Source of the DNA: Cherax quadricarinatus
Lineage: Eukaryota > Arthropoda > Malacostraca > Decapoda > Parastacidae
Assembly: GCF_038502225.1 (NCBI RefSeq)
Contig: NW_027195372.1
Span: 124,001 to 188,000 of the forward strand
DNA: 64,000 bases
Direction: 5' to 3'
A program made the position numbers and the translations under genes. Below the pieces are notes generated by a model. It was not told the origin of the DNA and did not search any database. It was given only the letters and a program-made list of their open reading frames with translations. Numbering within the stretch: the stretch's first letter is position 1; every line of letters begins with the position of its first letter. Positions 1 through 14,744 of this stretch are shown in pieces.

Positions 1-3000
1 TATACAATACTAACATTCACGTACTATTGTACAAGAATGTTATACAATACTAACATTCACGTACTATTGTACAAGAATGTTATACAATACTAACATTCAC
101 GTACTATTGTACAAGAATGTTATACAATACTAACATTCACGTACTATTGTACAAGAATGTTATACAATACTAACATTCACGTACTATTGTACAAGAATGT
201 TATACAATACTAACATTCACGTACTATTGTACAAGAATGTTATACAATACTAACATTCACGTACTATTGTACAAGAATGTTATACAATACTAACATTCAC
301 GTACTATTGTACAAGAATGTTATACAATACTAACATTCACGTACTATTGTACAAGAATGTTATACAATACTAACATTCACGTACTATTGTACAAGAATGT
401 TATACAATACTAACATTCACGTACTATTGTACAAGAATGTTATACAATACTAACATTCACGTACTATTGTACAAGAATGTTATACAATACTAACATTCAC
501 GTACTATTGTACAAGAATGTTATACAATACTAACATTCACGTACTATTGTACAAGAATGTTATACAATACTAACATTCACGTACTATTGTACAAGAATGT
601 TATACAATACTAACATTCACGTACTATTGTACAAGAATGTTATACAATACTAACATTCACGTACTATTGTACAAGAATGTTATACAATACTAACATTCAC
701 GTACTATTGTACAAGAATGTTATACAATACTAACATTCACGTACTATTGTACAAGAATGTTATACAATACTAACATTCACGTACTATTGTACAAGAATGT
801 TATACAATACTAACATTCACGTACTATTGTACAAGAATGTTATACAATACTAACATTCACGTACTATTGTACAAGAATGTTATACAATACTAACATTCAC
901 GTACAATTGTACAAGAATGTTATACAATACTAACATTCACGTACTACTGTACAAGAATGTTATACAATACTAACATTCACGTACTATTGTACATGAATGT
1001 TATACAATACTAACATTCACGTACTATTGTACATAATGTTATACAATACTAACATTCACGTACTATTGTACATAATGTTATACAATACTAACATTCACGT
1101 ACTATTGTACAAGAATGTTATACAATACTAACATTCACGTACTATTGTACATAATGTTATACAATACTAACATTCACGTACTATTGTACAAGAATGTTAT
1201 ACAATACTAACATTCACGTACTATTGTACATAATGTTATACAATACTAACATTCACGTACTATTGTACAAGAATGTTATACAATACTAACATTCACGTAC
1301 TATTGTACATGAATGTTATACAATACTAACATTCACGTACTATTGTACAAGAATGTTATACAATACTAACATTCACGTACTATTGTACAAGAATGTTATA
1401 CAATACTAACATTCACGTACTATTGTACAAGAATGTTATACAATACTAACATTCACGTACTATTGTACAAGAATGTTATACAATACTAACATTCACGTAC
1501 TATTGTACAAGAATGTTATACAATACTAACATTCACGTACTATTGTACAAGAATGTTATACAATACTAACATTCACGTACTATTGTACAAGAATGTTATA
1601 CAATACTAACATTCACGTACTATTGTACAAGAATGTTATACAATACTAACATTCACGTACTATTGTACAAGAATGTTATACAATACTAACATTCACGTAC
1701 TATTGTACAAGAATGTTATACAATACTAACATTCACGTACTATTGTACAAGAATGTTATACAATACTAACATTCACGTACTATTGTACATAATGTTATAC
1801 AATACTAACATTCACGTACTATTGTACAAGAATGTTATACAATACTAACATTCACGTACTATTGTACAAGAATGTTATACAATACTAACATTCACGTACT
1901 ATTGTACAAGAATGTTATACAATACTAACATTCACGTACTATTGTACAAGAATGTTATACAATACTAACATTCACGTACTATTGTACAAGAATGTTATAC
2001 AATACTAACATTCACGTACTATTGTACAAGAATGTTATACAATACTAACATTCACGTACTATTGTACAAGAATGTTATACAATACTAACATTCACGTACT
2101 ATTGTACAAGAATGTTATACAATACTAACATTCACGTACTATTGTACATAATGTTATACAATACTAACATTCACGTACTATTGTACAAGAATGTTATACA
2201 ATACTAACATTCACGTACTATTGTACAAGAATGTTATACAATACTAACATTCACGTACTATTGTACAAGAATGTTATACAATACTAACATTCACGTACTA
2301 TTGTACAAGAATGTTATACAATACTAACATTCACGTACTATTGTACATAATGTTATACAATACTAACATTCACGTACTATTGTACAAGAATGTTATACAA
2401 TACTAACATTCACGTACTATTGTACAAGAATGTTATACAATACTAACATTCACGTACTATTGTACAAGAATGTTATACAATACTAACATTCACGTACTAT
2501 TGTACAAGAATGTTATACAATACTAACATTCACGTACTATTGTACAAGAATGTTATACAATACTAACATTCACGTACTATTGTACAAGAATGTTATACAA
2601 TACTAACATTCAATGTTATACAATACTAACATTCACGTACTATTGTACAAGAATGTTATACAATACTAACATTCACGTACTATTGTACAAGAATGTTATA
2701 CAATACTAACATTCACGTACTATTGTACAAGAATGTTATACAATACTAACATTCACGTACTATTGTACAAGAATGTTATACAATACTAACATTCACGTAC
2801 TATTGTACAAGAATGTTATACAATACTAACATTCACGTACTATTGTACAAGAATGTTATACAATACTAACATTCACGTACTATTGTACAAGAATGTTATA
2901 CAATACTAACATTCACGTACTATTGTACAAGAATGTTATACAATACTAACATTCACGTACTATTGTACAAGAATGTTATACAATACTAACATTCACGTAC

Positions 3001-6000
3001 TATTGTACAAGAATGTTATACAATACTAACATTCACGTACTATTGTACAAGAATGTTATACAATACTAACATTCACGTACTATTGTACAAGAATGTTATA
3101 CAATACTAACATTCACGTACTATTGTACAAGAATGTTATACAATACTAACATTCACGTACTATTGTACAAGAATGTTATACAATACTAACATTCACGTAC
3201 TATTGTACAAGAATGTTATACAATACTAACATTCACGTACTATTGTACAAGAATGTTATACAATACTAACATTCACGTACTATTGTACAAGAATGTTATA
3301 CAATACTAACATTCACGTACTATTGTACAAGAATGTTATACAATACTAACATTCACGTACTATTGTACAAGAATGTTATACAATACTAACATTCACGTAC
3401 TATTGTACAAGAATGTTATACAATACTAACATTCACGTACTATTGTACATAATGTTATACAATACTAACATTCACGTACTATTGTACAAGAATGTTATAC
3501 AATACTAACATTCACGTACTATTGTACATAATGTTATACAATACTAACATTCACGTACTATTGTACAAGAATGTTATACAATACTAACATTCACGTACTA
3601 TTGTACAAGAATGTTATACAATACTAACATTCACGTACTATTGTACAAGAATGTTATACAATACTAACATTCACGTACTATTGTACAAGAATGTTATACA
3701 ATACTAACATTCACGTACTATTGTACAAGAATGTTATACAATACTAACATTCACGTACTATTGTACAAGAATGTTATACAATACTAACATTCACGTACTA
3801 TTGTACAAGAATGTTATACAATACTAACATTCACGTACTATTGTACAAGAATGTTATACAATACTAACATTCACGTACTATTGTACATAATGTTATACAA
3901 TACTAACATTCACGTACTATTGTACAAGAATGTTATACAATACTAACATTCACGTACTATTGTACAAGAATGTTATACAATACTAACATTCACGTACTAT
4001 TGTACAAGAATGTTATACAATACTAACATTCACGTACTATTGTACAAGAATGTTATACAATACTAACATTCACGTACTATTGTACAAGAATGTTATACAA
4101 TACTAACATTCACGTACTATTGTACAAGAATGTTATACAATACTAACATTCACGTACTATTGTACAAGAATGTTATACAATACTAACATTCACGTACTAT
4201 TGTACAAGAATGTTATACAATACTAACATTCACGTACTATTGTACAAGAATGTTATACAATACTAACATTCACGTACTATTGTACAAGAATGTTATACAA
4301 TACTAACATTCACGTACTATTGTACAAGAATGTTATACAATACTAACATTCACGTACAATTGTACAAGAATGTTATACAATACTAACATTCACGTACTAC
4401 TGTACAAGAATGTTATACAATACTAACATTCACGTACTATTGTACATGAATGTTATACAATACTAACATTCACGTACTATTGTACATAATGTTATACAAT
4501 ACTAACATTCACGTACTATTGTACATAATGTTATACAATACTAACATTCACGTACTATTGTACAAGAATGTTATACAATACTAACATTCACGTACTATTG
4601 TACATAATGTTATACAATACTAACATTCACGTACTATTGTACAAGAATGTTATACAATACTAACATTCACGTACTATTGTACATAATGTTATACAATACT
4701 AACATTCACGTACTATTGTACAAGAATGTTATACAATACTAACATTCACGTACTATTGTACATGAATGTTATACAATACTAACATTCACGTAATATTGTA
4801 CAAGAATGTTATAAAATACTAACATTCACGTACTGTTGTACAAGAATGTTATACAATACTAACATTCAGGTACTATTGTACAAGAATGTTATACAATACT
4901 AACATTCACGTACTATTGTACATAATGTTATACAATACTAACATTCACGTACTATTGTACAAGAATGTTATACAATACTAACATTCACGTACTATTGTAC
5001 AAGAAAGTTATACAATACTAACATTCACGTACAATTGTACAAGAATGTTATACAATACTAACATTCACGTACTATTGTACATGAATGTTATACAATACTA
5101 ACATTCACGTAATATTGTACAAGAATGTTATAAAATACTAACATTCACGTACTGTTGTACAAGAATGTTATACAATACTAACATTCAGGTACTATTGTAC
5201 AAGAAAGTTATACAATACTAACATTCACGTACTATTGTACATAATGTTATACAATACTAACATTCACGTACTATTGTACAAGAATGTTATACAATACTAA
5301 CATTCACGTACTATTGTGCATAATGTTATACAATACTAACATTCACGTACTATTGTACAAGAATGTTATACAATACTAACATTCACGTACTATTGTACAT
5401 GAATGTTATACAATACTAACATTCACGTACTATTGTACAAGAATGTTATACAATACTAACATTCACGTACTATTGTACAAGAATGTTATTCAATACTAAC
5501 ATTCACGTACTATTGTACAAGAATGTTATACAATACTAACATTCACGTACTATTGTACAAGAATGTTATACAATACTAACATTCACGTACTATTGTACAA
5601 GAATGTTATACAATACTAACATTCACGTACTATTGTACAAGAATGTTATACAATACTAACATTCACGTACTATTGTACAAGAATGTTATACAATACTAAC
5701 ATTCACGTACTATTGTACAAGAATGTTATACAATACTAACATTCACGTACTATTGTACAAGAATGTTATACAATACTAACATTCACGTACTATTGTACAA
5801 GAATGTTATACAATACTAACATTCACGTACTATTGTACATAATGTTATACAATACTAACATTCACGTACTATTGTACATAATGTTATACAATACTAACAT
5901 TCACGTACTATTGTACAAGAATGTTATACAATACTAACATTCACGTACTATTGTACAAGAATGTTATACAATACTAACATTCACGTACTATTGTACAAGA

Positions 6001-9000
6001 ATGTTATACAATACTAACATTCACGTACTATTGTACAAGAATGTTATACAATACTAACATTCACGTACTATTGTACAAGAATGTTATACAATACTAACAT
6101 TCACGTACTATTGTACAAGAATGTTATACAATACTAACATTCACGTACTATTGTACAAGAATGTTATACAATACTAACATTCACGTACTATTGTACAAGA
6201 ATGTTATACAATACTAACATTCACGTACTATTGTACAAGAATGTTATACAATACTAACATTCACGTACTATTGTACATAATGTTATACAATACTAACATT
6301 CACGTACTATTGTACAAGAATGTTATACAATACTAACATTCACGTACTATTGTACATAATGTTATACAATACTAACATTCACGTACTATTGTACAAGAAT
6401 GTTATACAATACTAACATTCACGTACTATTGTACAAGAATGTTATACAATACTAACATTCACGTACTATTGTACAAGAATGTTATACAATACTAACATTC
6501 ACGTACTATTGTACAAGAATGTTATACAATACTAACATTCACGTACTATTGTACAAGAATGTTATACAATACTAACATTCACGTACTATTGTACAAGAAT
6601 GTTATACAATACTAACATTCACGTACTATTGTACAAGAATGTTATACAATACTAACATTCACGTACTATTGTACAAGAATGTTATACAATACTAACATTC
6701 ACGTACTATTGTACAAGAATGTTATACAATACTAACATTCACGTACTATTGTACAAGAATGTTATACAATACTAACATTCACGTACTATTGTACATAATG
6801 TTATACAATACTAACATTCACGTACTATTGTACAAGAATGTTATACAATACTAACATTCACGTACTATTGTACATGAATGTTATACAATACTAACATTCA
6901 CGTACTATTGTACAAGAATGTTATACAATACTAACATTCACGTACTATTGTACAAGAATGTTATACAATACTAACATTCACGTACTATTGTACAAGAATG
7001 TTATACAATACTAACATTCACGTACTATTGTACAAGAATGTTATACAATACTAACATTCACGTACTATTGTACAAGAATGTTATACAATACTAACATTCA
7101 CGTACTATTGTACAAGAATGTTATACAATACTAACATTCACGTACTATTGTACAAGAATGTTATACAATACTAACATTCACGTACTATTGTACAAGAATG
7201 TTATACAATACTAACATTCACGTACTATTGTACAAGAATGTTATACAATACTAACATTCACGTACTATTGTACAAGAATGTTATACAATACTAACATTCA
7301 CGTACTATTGTACAAGAATGTTATACAATACTAACATTCACGTACTATTGTACAAGAATGTTATACAATACTAACATTCACGTACTATTGTACAAGAATG
7401 TTATACAATACTAACATTCACGTACTATTGTACAAGAATGTTATACAATACTAACATTCACGTACTATTTTACAAGAATGTTATACAATACTAACATTTA
7501 CGTACTATTGTACAAGAATGTTATACAATACTAACATTCACGTACTATTGTACAAGAATGTTATACAATACTAACATTCACGTACTATTGTACAAGAATG
7601 TTATACAATACTAACATTCACGTACTATTGTACAAGAATGTTATACAATACTAACATTCACGTACTATTGTACAAGAATGTTATACAATACTAACATTCA
7701 CGTACTATTGTACAAGAATGTTATACAATACTAACATTCACGTACTATTGTACAAGAATGTTATACAATACTAACATTCACGTACTATTGTACAAGAATG
7801 TTATACAATACTAACATTCACGTACTATTGTACAGAATGTTATACAATACTAACATTCACGTACTATTGTACAAGAATGTTATACAATACTAACATTCAC
7901 GTACTATTGTACAAGAATGTTATACAATACTAACATTCACGTACTATTGTACAAGAATGTTATACAATACTAACATTCACGTACTATTGTACAAGAATGT
8001 TATACAATACTAACATTCACGTACTATTGTACATAATGTTATACAATACTAACATTCACGTACTATTGTACAAGAATGTTATACAATACTAACATTCACG
8101 TACTATTGTACAAGAATGTTATACAATACTAACATTCACGTACTATTGTACAAGAATGTTATACAATACTAACATTCACGTACTATTGTACAAGAATGTT
8201 ATACAATACTAACATTCACGTACTATTGTACATAATGTTATACAATACTAACATTCACGTACTATTGTACATAATGTTATACAATACTAACATTCACGTA
8301 CTATTGTACAAGAATGTTATACAATACTAACATTCACGTACTATTGTACATGAATGTTATACAATACTAACATTCACGTACTATTGTACAATGTTATACA
8401 ATACTAACATTCACGTACTATTGTACAAGAATGTTATACAATACTAACATTCACGTACTATTGTACAAGAATGTTATACAATACTAACATTCACGTACTA
8501 TTGTACAGGAATGTTATACAATACTAACATTCACGTACTATTGTACAGAATGTTATACAATACTAACATTCACGTACTATTGTACAAGAATGTTATACAA
8601 TACTAACATTCACGTACTATTGTACAAGAATGTTATACAATACTAACATTCACGTACTATTGTACAAGAATGTTATACAATACTAACATTCACGTACTAT
8701 TGTACAAGAATGTTATACAATACTAACATTCACGTACTATTGTACAAGAATGTTATACAATACTAACATTCACGTACTATTGTACAAGAATGTTATACAA
8801 TACTAACATTCACGTACTATTGTACAAGAATGTTATACAATACTAACATTCACGTACTATTGTACAAGAATGTTATACAATACTAACATTCACGTACTAT
8901 TGTACAAGAATGTTATACAATACTAACATTCACGTACTATTGTACATAATGTTATACAATACTAACATTCACGTACTATTGTACATAATGTTATACAATA

Positions 9001-12000
9001 CTAACATTCACGTACTATTGTACAAGAATGTTATACAATACTAACATTCACGTACTATTGTACATAATGTTATACAATACTAACATTCACGTACTATTGT
9101 ACAAGAATGTTATACAATACTAACATTCACGTACTATTGTACAAGAATGTTATACAATACTAACATTCACGTACTATTGTACAAGAATGTTATACAATAC
9201 TAACATTCACGTACTATTGTACAAGAATGTTATACAATACTAACATTCACGTACTATTGTACAAGAATGTTATACAATACTAACATTCACGTACTATTGT
9301 ACATAATGTTATACAATACTAACATTCACGTACTATTGTACAAGAATGTTATACAATACTAACATTCACGTACTATTGTACATAATGTTATACAATACTA
9401 ACATTCACGTACTATTGTACAAGAATGTTATACAATACTAACATTCACGTACTATTGTACAAGAATGTTATACAATACTAACATTCACGTACTATTGTAC
9501 AAGAATGTTATACAATACTAACATTCACGTACTATTGTACAAGAATGTTATACAATACTAACATTCACGTACTATTGTACAAGAATGTTATACAATACTA
9601 ACATTCACGTACTATTGTACAAGAATGTTATACAATACTAACATTCACGTACTATTGTACAAGAATGTTATACAATACTAACATTCACGTACTATTGTAC
9701 AAGAATGTTATACAATACTAACATTCACGTACTATTGTACATTCACGTAATGTTATACAATACTAACATTCACGTACTATTGTACAAGAATGTTATACAA
9801 TACTAACATTCACGTACTATTGTACATGAATGTTATACAATACTAACATTCACGTACTATTGTACAAGAATGTTATACAATACTAACATTCACGTACTAT
9901 TGTACAAGAATGTTATACAATACTAACATTCACGTACTATTGTACAAGAATGTTATACAATACTAACATTCACGTACTATTGTACAAGAATGTTATACAA
10001 TACTAACATTCACGTACTATTGTACAAGAATGTTATACAATACTAACATTCACGTACTATTGTACAAGAATGTTATACAATACTAACATTCACGTACTAT
10101 TGTGCATAATGTTATACAATACTAACATTCACGTACTATTGTACAAGAATGTTATACAATACTAACATTCACGTACTATTGTACAAGAATGTTATACAAT
10201 ACTAACATTCACGTACTATTGTACAAGAATGTTATACAATACTAACATTCACGTACTATTGTACAAGAATGTTATACAATACTAACATTCACGTACTATT
10301 GTACAAGAATGTTATACAATACTAACATTCACGTACTATTGTACAAGAATGTTATACAATACTAACATTCACGTACTATTGTACAAGAATGTTATACAAT
10401 ACTAACATTCACGTACTATTGTACAAGAATGTTATACAATACTAACATTCACGTACTATTGTACAAGAATGTTATACAATACTAACATTCACGTACTATT
10501 GTACAAGAATGTTATACAATACTAACATTCACGTACTATTGTACATAATGTTATACAATACTAACATTCACGTACTATTGTACAAGAATGTTATACAATA
10601 CTAACATTCACGTACTATTGTACAAGAATGTTATACAATACTAACATTCACGTACTATTGTACATAATGTTATACAATACTAACATTCACGTACTATTGT
10701 ACAAGAATGTTATACAATACTAACATTCACGTACTATTGTACAAGAATGTTATACAATACTAACATTCACGTACTATTGTACAAGAATGTTATACAATAC
10801 TAACATTCACGTACTATTGTACAAGAATGTTATACAATACTAACATTCACGTACTATTGTACAAGAATGTTATACAATACTAACATTCACGTACTATTGT
10901 ACAAGAATGTTATACAATACTAACATTCACGTACTATTGTACAAGAATGTTATACAATACTAACATTCACGTACTATTGTACAAGAATGTTATACAATAC
11001 TAACATTCACGTACTATTGTACAAGAATGTTATACAATACTAACATTCACGTACTATTGTACAAGAATGTTATACAATACTAACATTCACGTACTATTGT
11101 ACAAGAATGTTATACAATACTAACATTCACGTACTATTGTACATGAATGTTATACAATACTAACATTCACGTACTATTGTACAAGAATGTTATACAATAC
11201 TAACATTCACGTACTATTGTACAAGAATGTTATACAATACTAACATTCACGTACTATTGTACAAGAATGTTATACAATACTAACATTCACGTACTATTGT
11301 ACAAGAATGTTATTCAATACTAACATTCACGTACTATTGTACAAGAATGTTATACAATACTAACATTCACGTACTATTGTACATGAATGTTATACAATAC
11401 TAACATTCACGTACTATTGTACAAGAATGTTATACAATACTAACATTCACGTACTATTGTACAAGAATGTTATACAATACTAACATTCACGTACTATTGT
11501 ACAAGAATGTTATACAATACTAACATTCACGTACTATTGTACAAGAATGTTATACAATACTAACATTCACGTACTATTGTACAAGAATGTTATACAATAC
11601 TAACATTCACGTACTATTGTACAAGAATGTTATACAATACTAACATTCACGTACTATTGTACAAGAATGTTATACAATACTAACATTCACGTACTATTGT
11701 ACAAGAATGTTATACAATACTAACATTCACGTACTATTGTACAAGAATGTTATACAATACTAACATTCACGTACTATTGTACATGAATGTTATACAATAC
11801 TAACATTCACGTACTATTGTACATGAATGTTATACAATACTAACATTCACGTACTATTGTACATGAATGTTATACAATACTAACATTCACGTACTATTGT
11901 ACATGAATGTTATACAATACTAACATTCACGTACTATTGTACATGAATGTTATACAATACTAACATTCACGTACTATTGTACATGAATGTTATACAATAC

Positions 12001-12878
12001 TAACATTCACGTACTATTGTACATGAATGTTATACAATACTAACATTCACGTACTATTGTACATGAATGTTATACAATACAAACATTCACGTACTATTAT
12101 ACATGAATGTTATACAATACAAACATTCACGTACTATTATACATGAATGTTATACAATACTAACATTCACGTACTATTATACATGAATGTTATACAATAC
12201 TAACATTCACGTACTATTGTACATGAATGTTATACAATACTAACATTCACGTACTATTGTACATGAATGTTATACAATACAAACATTCACGTACTATTAT
12301 ACATGAATGTTATACAATACTAACATTCACGTACTATTGTACATGAATGTTATACAATACTAACATTCACGTACTATTATACATGAATGTTATACAATAC
12401 TAACATTCACGTACTATTGTACATGAATGTTATACAATACTAACATTCACGTACTATTATACATGAATGTTATACAATACTAACATTCACGTACTATTGT
12501 ACATGAATGTTATACAATACTAACATTCACGTACTATTGTACATGAATGTTATACAATACTAACATTCACGTACTATTGTACGTGAATGTTATACAATAC
12601 TAACATTCACGTACTATTGTACGTGAATGTTATACAATACTAACATTCACGTACTATTGTACATAATGTTATACAATACTAACATTCACGTACTATTGTA
12701 CATGAATGTTATACAATACTAACATTCACGTACTATTATACATGAAAGTTATACAATACTAACATTCACGTACTATTATACATGAAAGTTATACAATACT
12801 AACATTCACGTACTATTGTACATAATGTTATACAATACTAACATTCACGTACTATTATACATGAAAGTTATACAATAC
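1..12878. repeat. 40-bp satellite array (about 320 copies)
   Basis: The unit begins TATACAATAC and contains ACATTCACGTAC, a TATT spacer and GTACAAGAATGT, totalling 40 bp. Three forms of the last block occur: GTACAAGAATGT (dominant to about 11,750), GTACATGAATGT (dominant about 11,780-12,700) and a 39-bp unit with GTACATAATGT scattered throughout. Most neighbouring units are identical, which points to recent homogenisation. Divergent units gather near 4,780-5,340 and at the right edge (12,060-12,878), as expected for an array border. The left border lies outside the window. No reading frame of note is present. The array is directly visible; any centromeric or heterochromatic role is not shown by the sequence. 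Confidence 0.98.
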
Positions 12879-13060
12879 CCACAAGATGAAGAACTGGACA
12901 CAAGTACAACATCTGGGGATCTTTATTTAGACACTTGGTCAGCCAGTAACTTTATCAATACAAATTCAAGGATTTGTATTGATAAAGTCACTGGCTGACG
13001 AAACTTATACAAATAAAAATACCCAGTTGTTGCACTTGTGTCTAATTCTTCACCTTGTCG
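12878..13060. mobile_element. Foldback (MITE-like) element with long inverted arms
   Basis: The inner arms 12,938-12,965 and 12,972-12,999 are reverse complements over 28 bp with one mismatch, around a 6-bp loop. The similarity continues outwards imperfectly: the left stretch from about 12,878 (ACAAGATGAAGAACTGGACA) pairs with the right stretch ending near 13,060 (TGTCTAATTCTTCACCTTGT). There is no coding capacity. The arms resemble those of the element at 42,104-42,359 (shared pattern GACAC, then CAACAT, then TCTTTATT), so both probably belong to one non-autonomous family. It sits exactly at the end of the 40-bp satellite. Target-site duplications could not be identified because both flanks are repeats. 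Confidence 0.7.
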
Positions 13061-13260
13061 GTTATGTCTACCATGTGTCTAATTCTTCACTTTGTCGGTT
13101 ATGTCTCCCATGTGTCTAACTCTTCACCTTGTGAGGTTATGTCTACCATGTGTCTAATTCTTCACCTTGTCGGTTATGTCTACCATGTGTCTAATTCTTC
13201 ACTTTGTCGGTTATGTCTCCCATGTGTCTAACTCTTCACCTTGTCGGTTATGTCTACCAT
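13039..13260. repeat. 37-bp minisatellite (about 6 copies)
   Basis: The unit contains GTGTCTAATTCTTCACCTTG followed by TCGGTTATGTCTACCAT. About six copies lie head to tail, alternating CACCTTG/CACTTTG and CTACCAT/CTCCCAT, so a two-unit super-repeat is also visible. One copy has an extra base (TTGTGAGG). The first copy is the outer right arm of the foldback element just upstream, so the array appears to have grown from that element's end. Confidence 0.9.
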
Positions 13261-13332
13261 TCTTGTACTTGTCAGACAGCAACATCACGGAAGCTTGCTC
13301 AGTGGCCATCCCAATAGTCGTCTTTACTACTA
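13261..13332. other. Short unique spacer
   Basis: About 70 bp between the 37-bp and 32-bp arrays. It continues from the foldback-type end sequence (TTGTACTTGTCAGACAGC) and shows no gene or site I can support. Confidence 0.5.
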
Positions 13333-14744
13333 CTGGTCCATCCCTTGGGTATGACCTACTTCCACTGGTCCATCCCTTGGGTATGACCTACTTCCACTGG
13401 TCCATCCCTTGGCAATGACCTACTTCCACTGGTCCATCCCTTGGGTATGACCTACTTCCACTGGTCCATCCCTTGGGTATGACCTACTTCCACTGGTCCA
13501 TCCCTTGGGTATGACCTACTTCCACTGGTCCATCCCTTGGCTATGACCTACTTCCACTGGTCCATCCCTTGGCTATGACCTACTTCCACTGGTCCATCCC
13601 TTGGGTATGACCTACTTCCACTGGTCCATCCCTTGGGTATGACCTACTTCCACTGGTCCATCCCTTGGGTATGACCTACTTCCACTGGTCCATCCCTTGG
13701 GTATGACCTACTTTCACTGGTCCATCCCTTGGGTATGACCTACTTCCACTGGTCCATCCCTTGGCTATGACCTACTTCCACTGGTCCATCCCTTGGCTAT
13801 GACCTACTTCCACTGGTCCATCCCTTGGCTATGACCTACTTCCACTGGTCCATCCCTTGGGTATGATCTACTTCCACTGGTCCATCCCTTGGGTATGACC
13901 TACTTCCACTGGCCCATCCCTTGGGCATGACTTACTTCCACTGGCCCATCCCTTGGGTATGACCTACTTCCACTGGTCCATCCCTTGGCTATGACCTACT
14001 TCCACTGGTCCATCCCTTGGCTATGACCTACTTCCACTGGTCCATCCCTTGGCTATGACCTACTTCCACTGGTCCATCCCTTGGGTATGATCTACTTCCA
14101 CTGGTCCATCCCTTGGGTATGACCTACTTCCACTGGCCCATCCCTTGGGCATGACTTACTTCCACTGGCCCATCCCTTGGGTATGGCCTACTTCCACTGG
14201 TCCATCCCTTGGGTATGACCTACTTCCACTGGTCCATCCCTTGGCTATGACCTACTTCCACTGGTCCATCCCTTGGCTATGAGCTACTTCCACTGGTCCA
14301 TTCCTTGGCTATGACCTACTTCCACTGGGCCATCCCTTGGGTATGATCTACTTCCACTGGTCCATCCCTTGGGTATGACCTACTTCCACTGGTCCATCCC
14401 TTGGGTATGACCTACTTCCACTGGTCCATCCCTTGGGTATGACCTACTTCCACTGGCCCATCCCTTTGGTATGGCCTACTTCCACTGGTCCATCCCTTGG
14501 GTATGACCTACTTCCACTGGTCCATCCCTTGGGTATGACCTACTTCCACTGGTCCATCCCTTGGCTATGACCTACTTCCACTGGTCCATCCCTTGGGTAT
14601 GATCTACTTCCACTGGTCCATCCCTTGGGTATGACCTACTTCCACTGGCCCATCCCTTGGGCATGACTTACTTCCACTGGCCCATCCCTTTGGTATGGCC
14701 TACTTCCACTGGTCCATCCCTTGGGTATGACCTACTTCCACTGG
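13333..14744. repeat. 32-bp minisatellite (about 44 copies)
   Basis: The unit reads TGGTCCATCCCTTGGGTATG followed by ACCTACTTCCAC, 32 bp. Variants are GGGTATG/GGCTATG, ACCTAC/ATCTAC and GGTCCA/GGCCCA. A run of variants (ATCTAC unit, then GGCCCATCCCTTGGGCATGA) recurs near 13,865, 14,090 and 14,595, showing multi-unit duplications. Apparent reading frames here are repeat artefacts. Confidence 0.97.

Noticed and set aside
1..12878. CRISPR array
   Set aside because: Units are directly contiguous with no variable spacers, and the rest of the window is eukaryotic transposon sequence.
12816..12998. A 60-codon open frame spanning the satellite edge and foldback element
   Set aside because: It crosses two repeat types and ends in the hairpin; no coding features.
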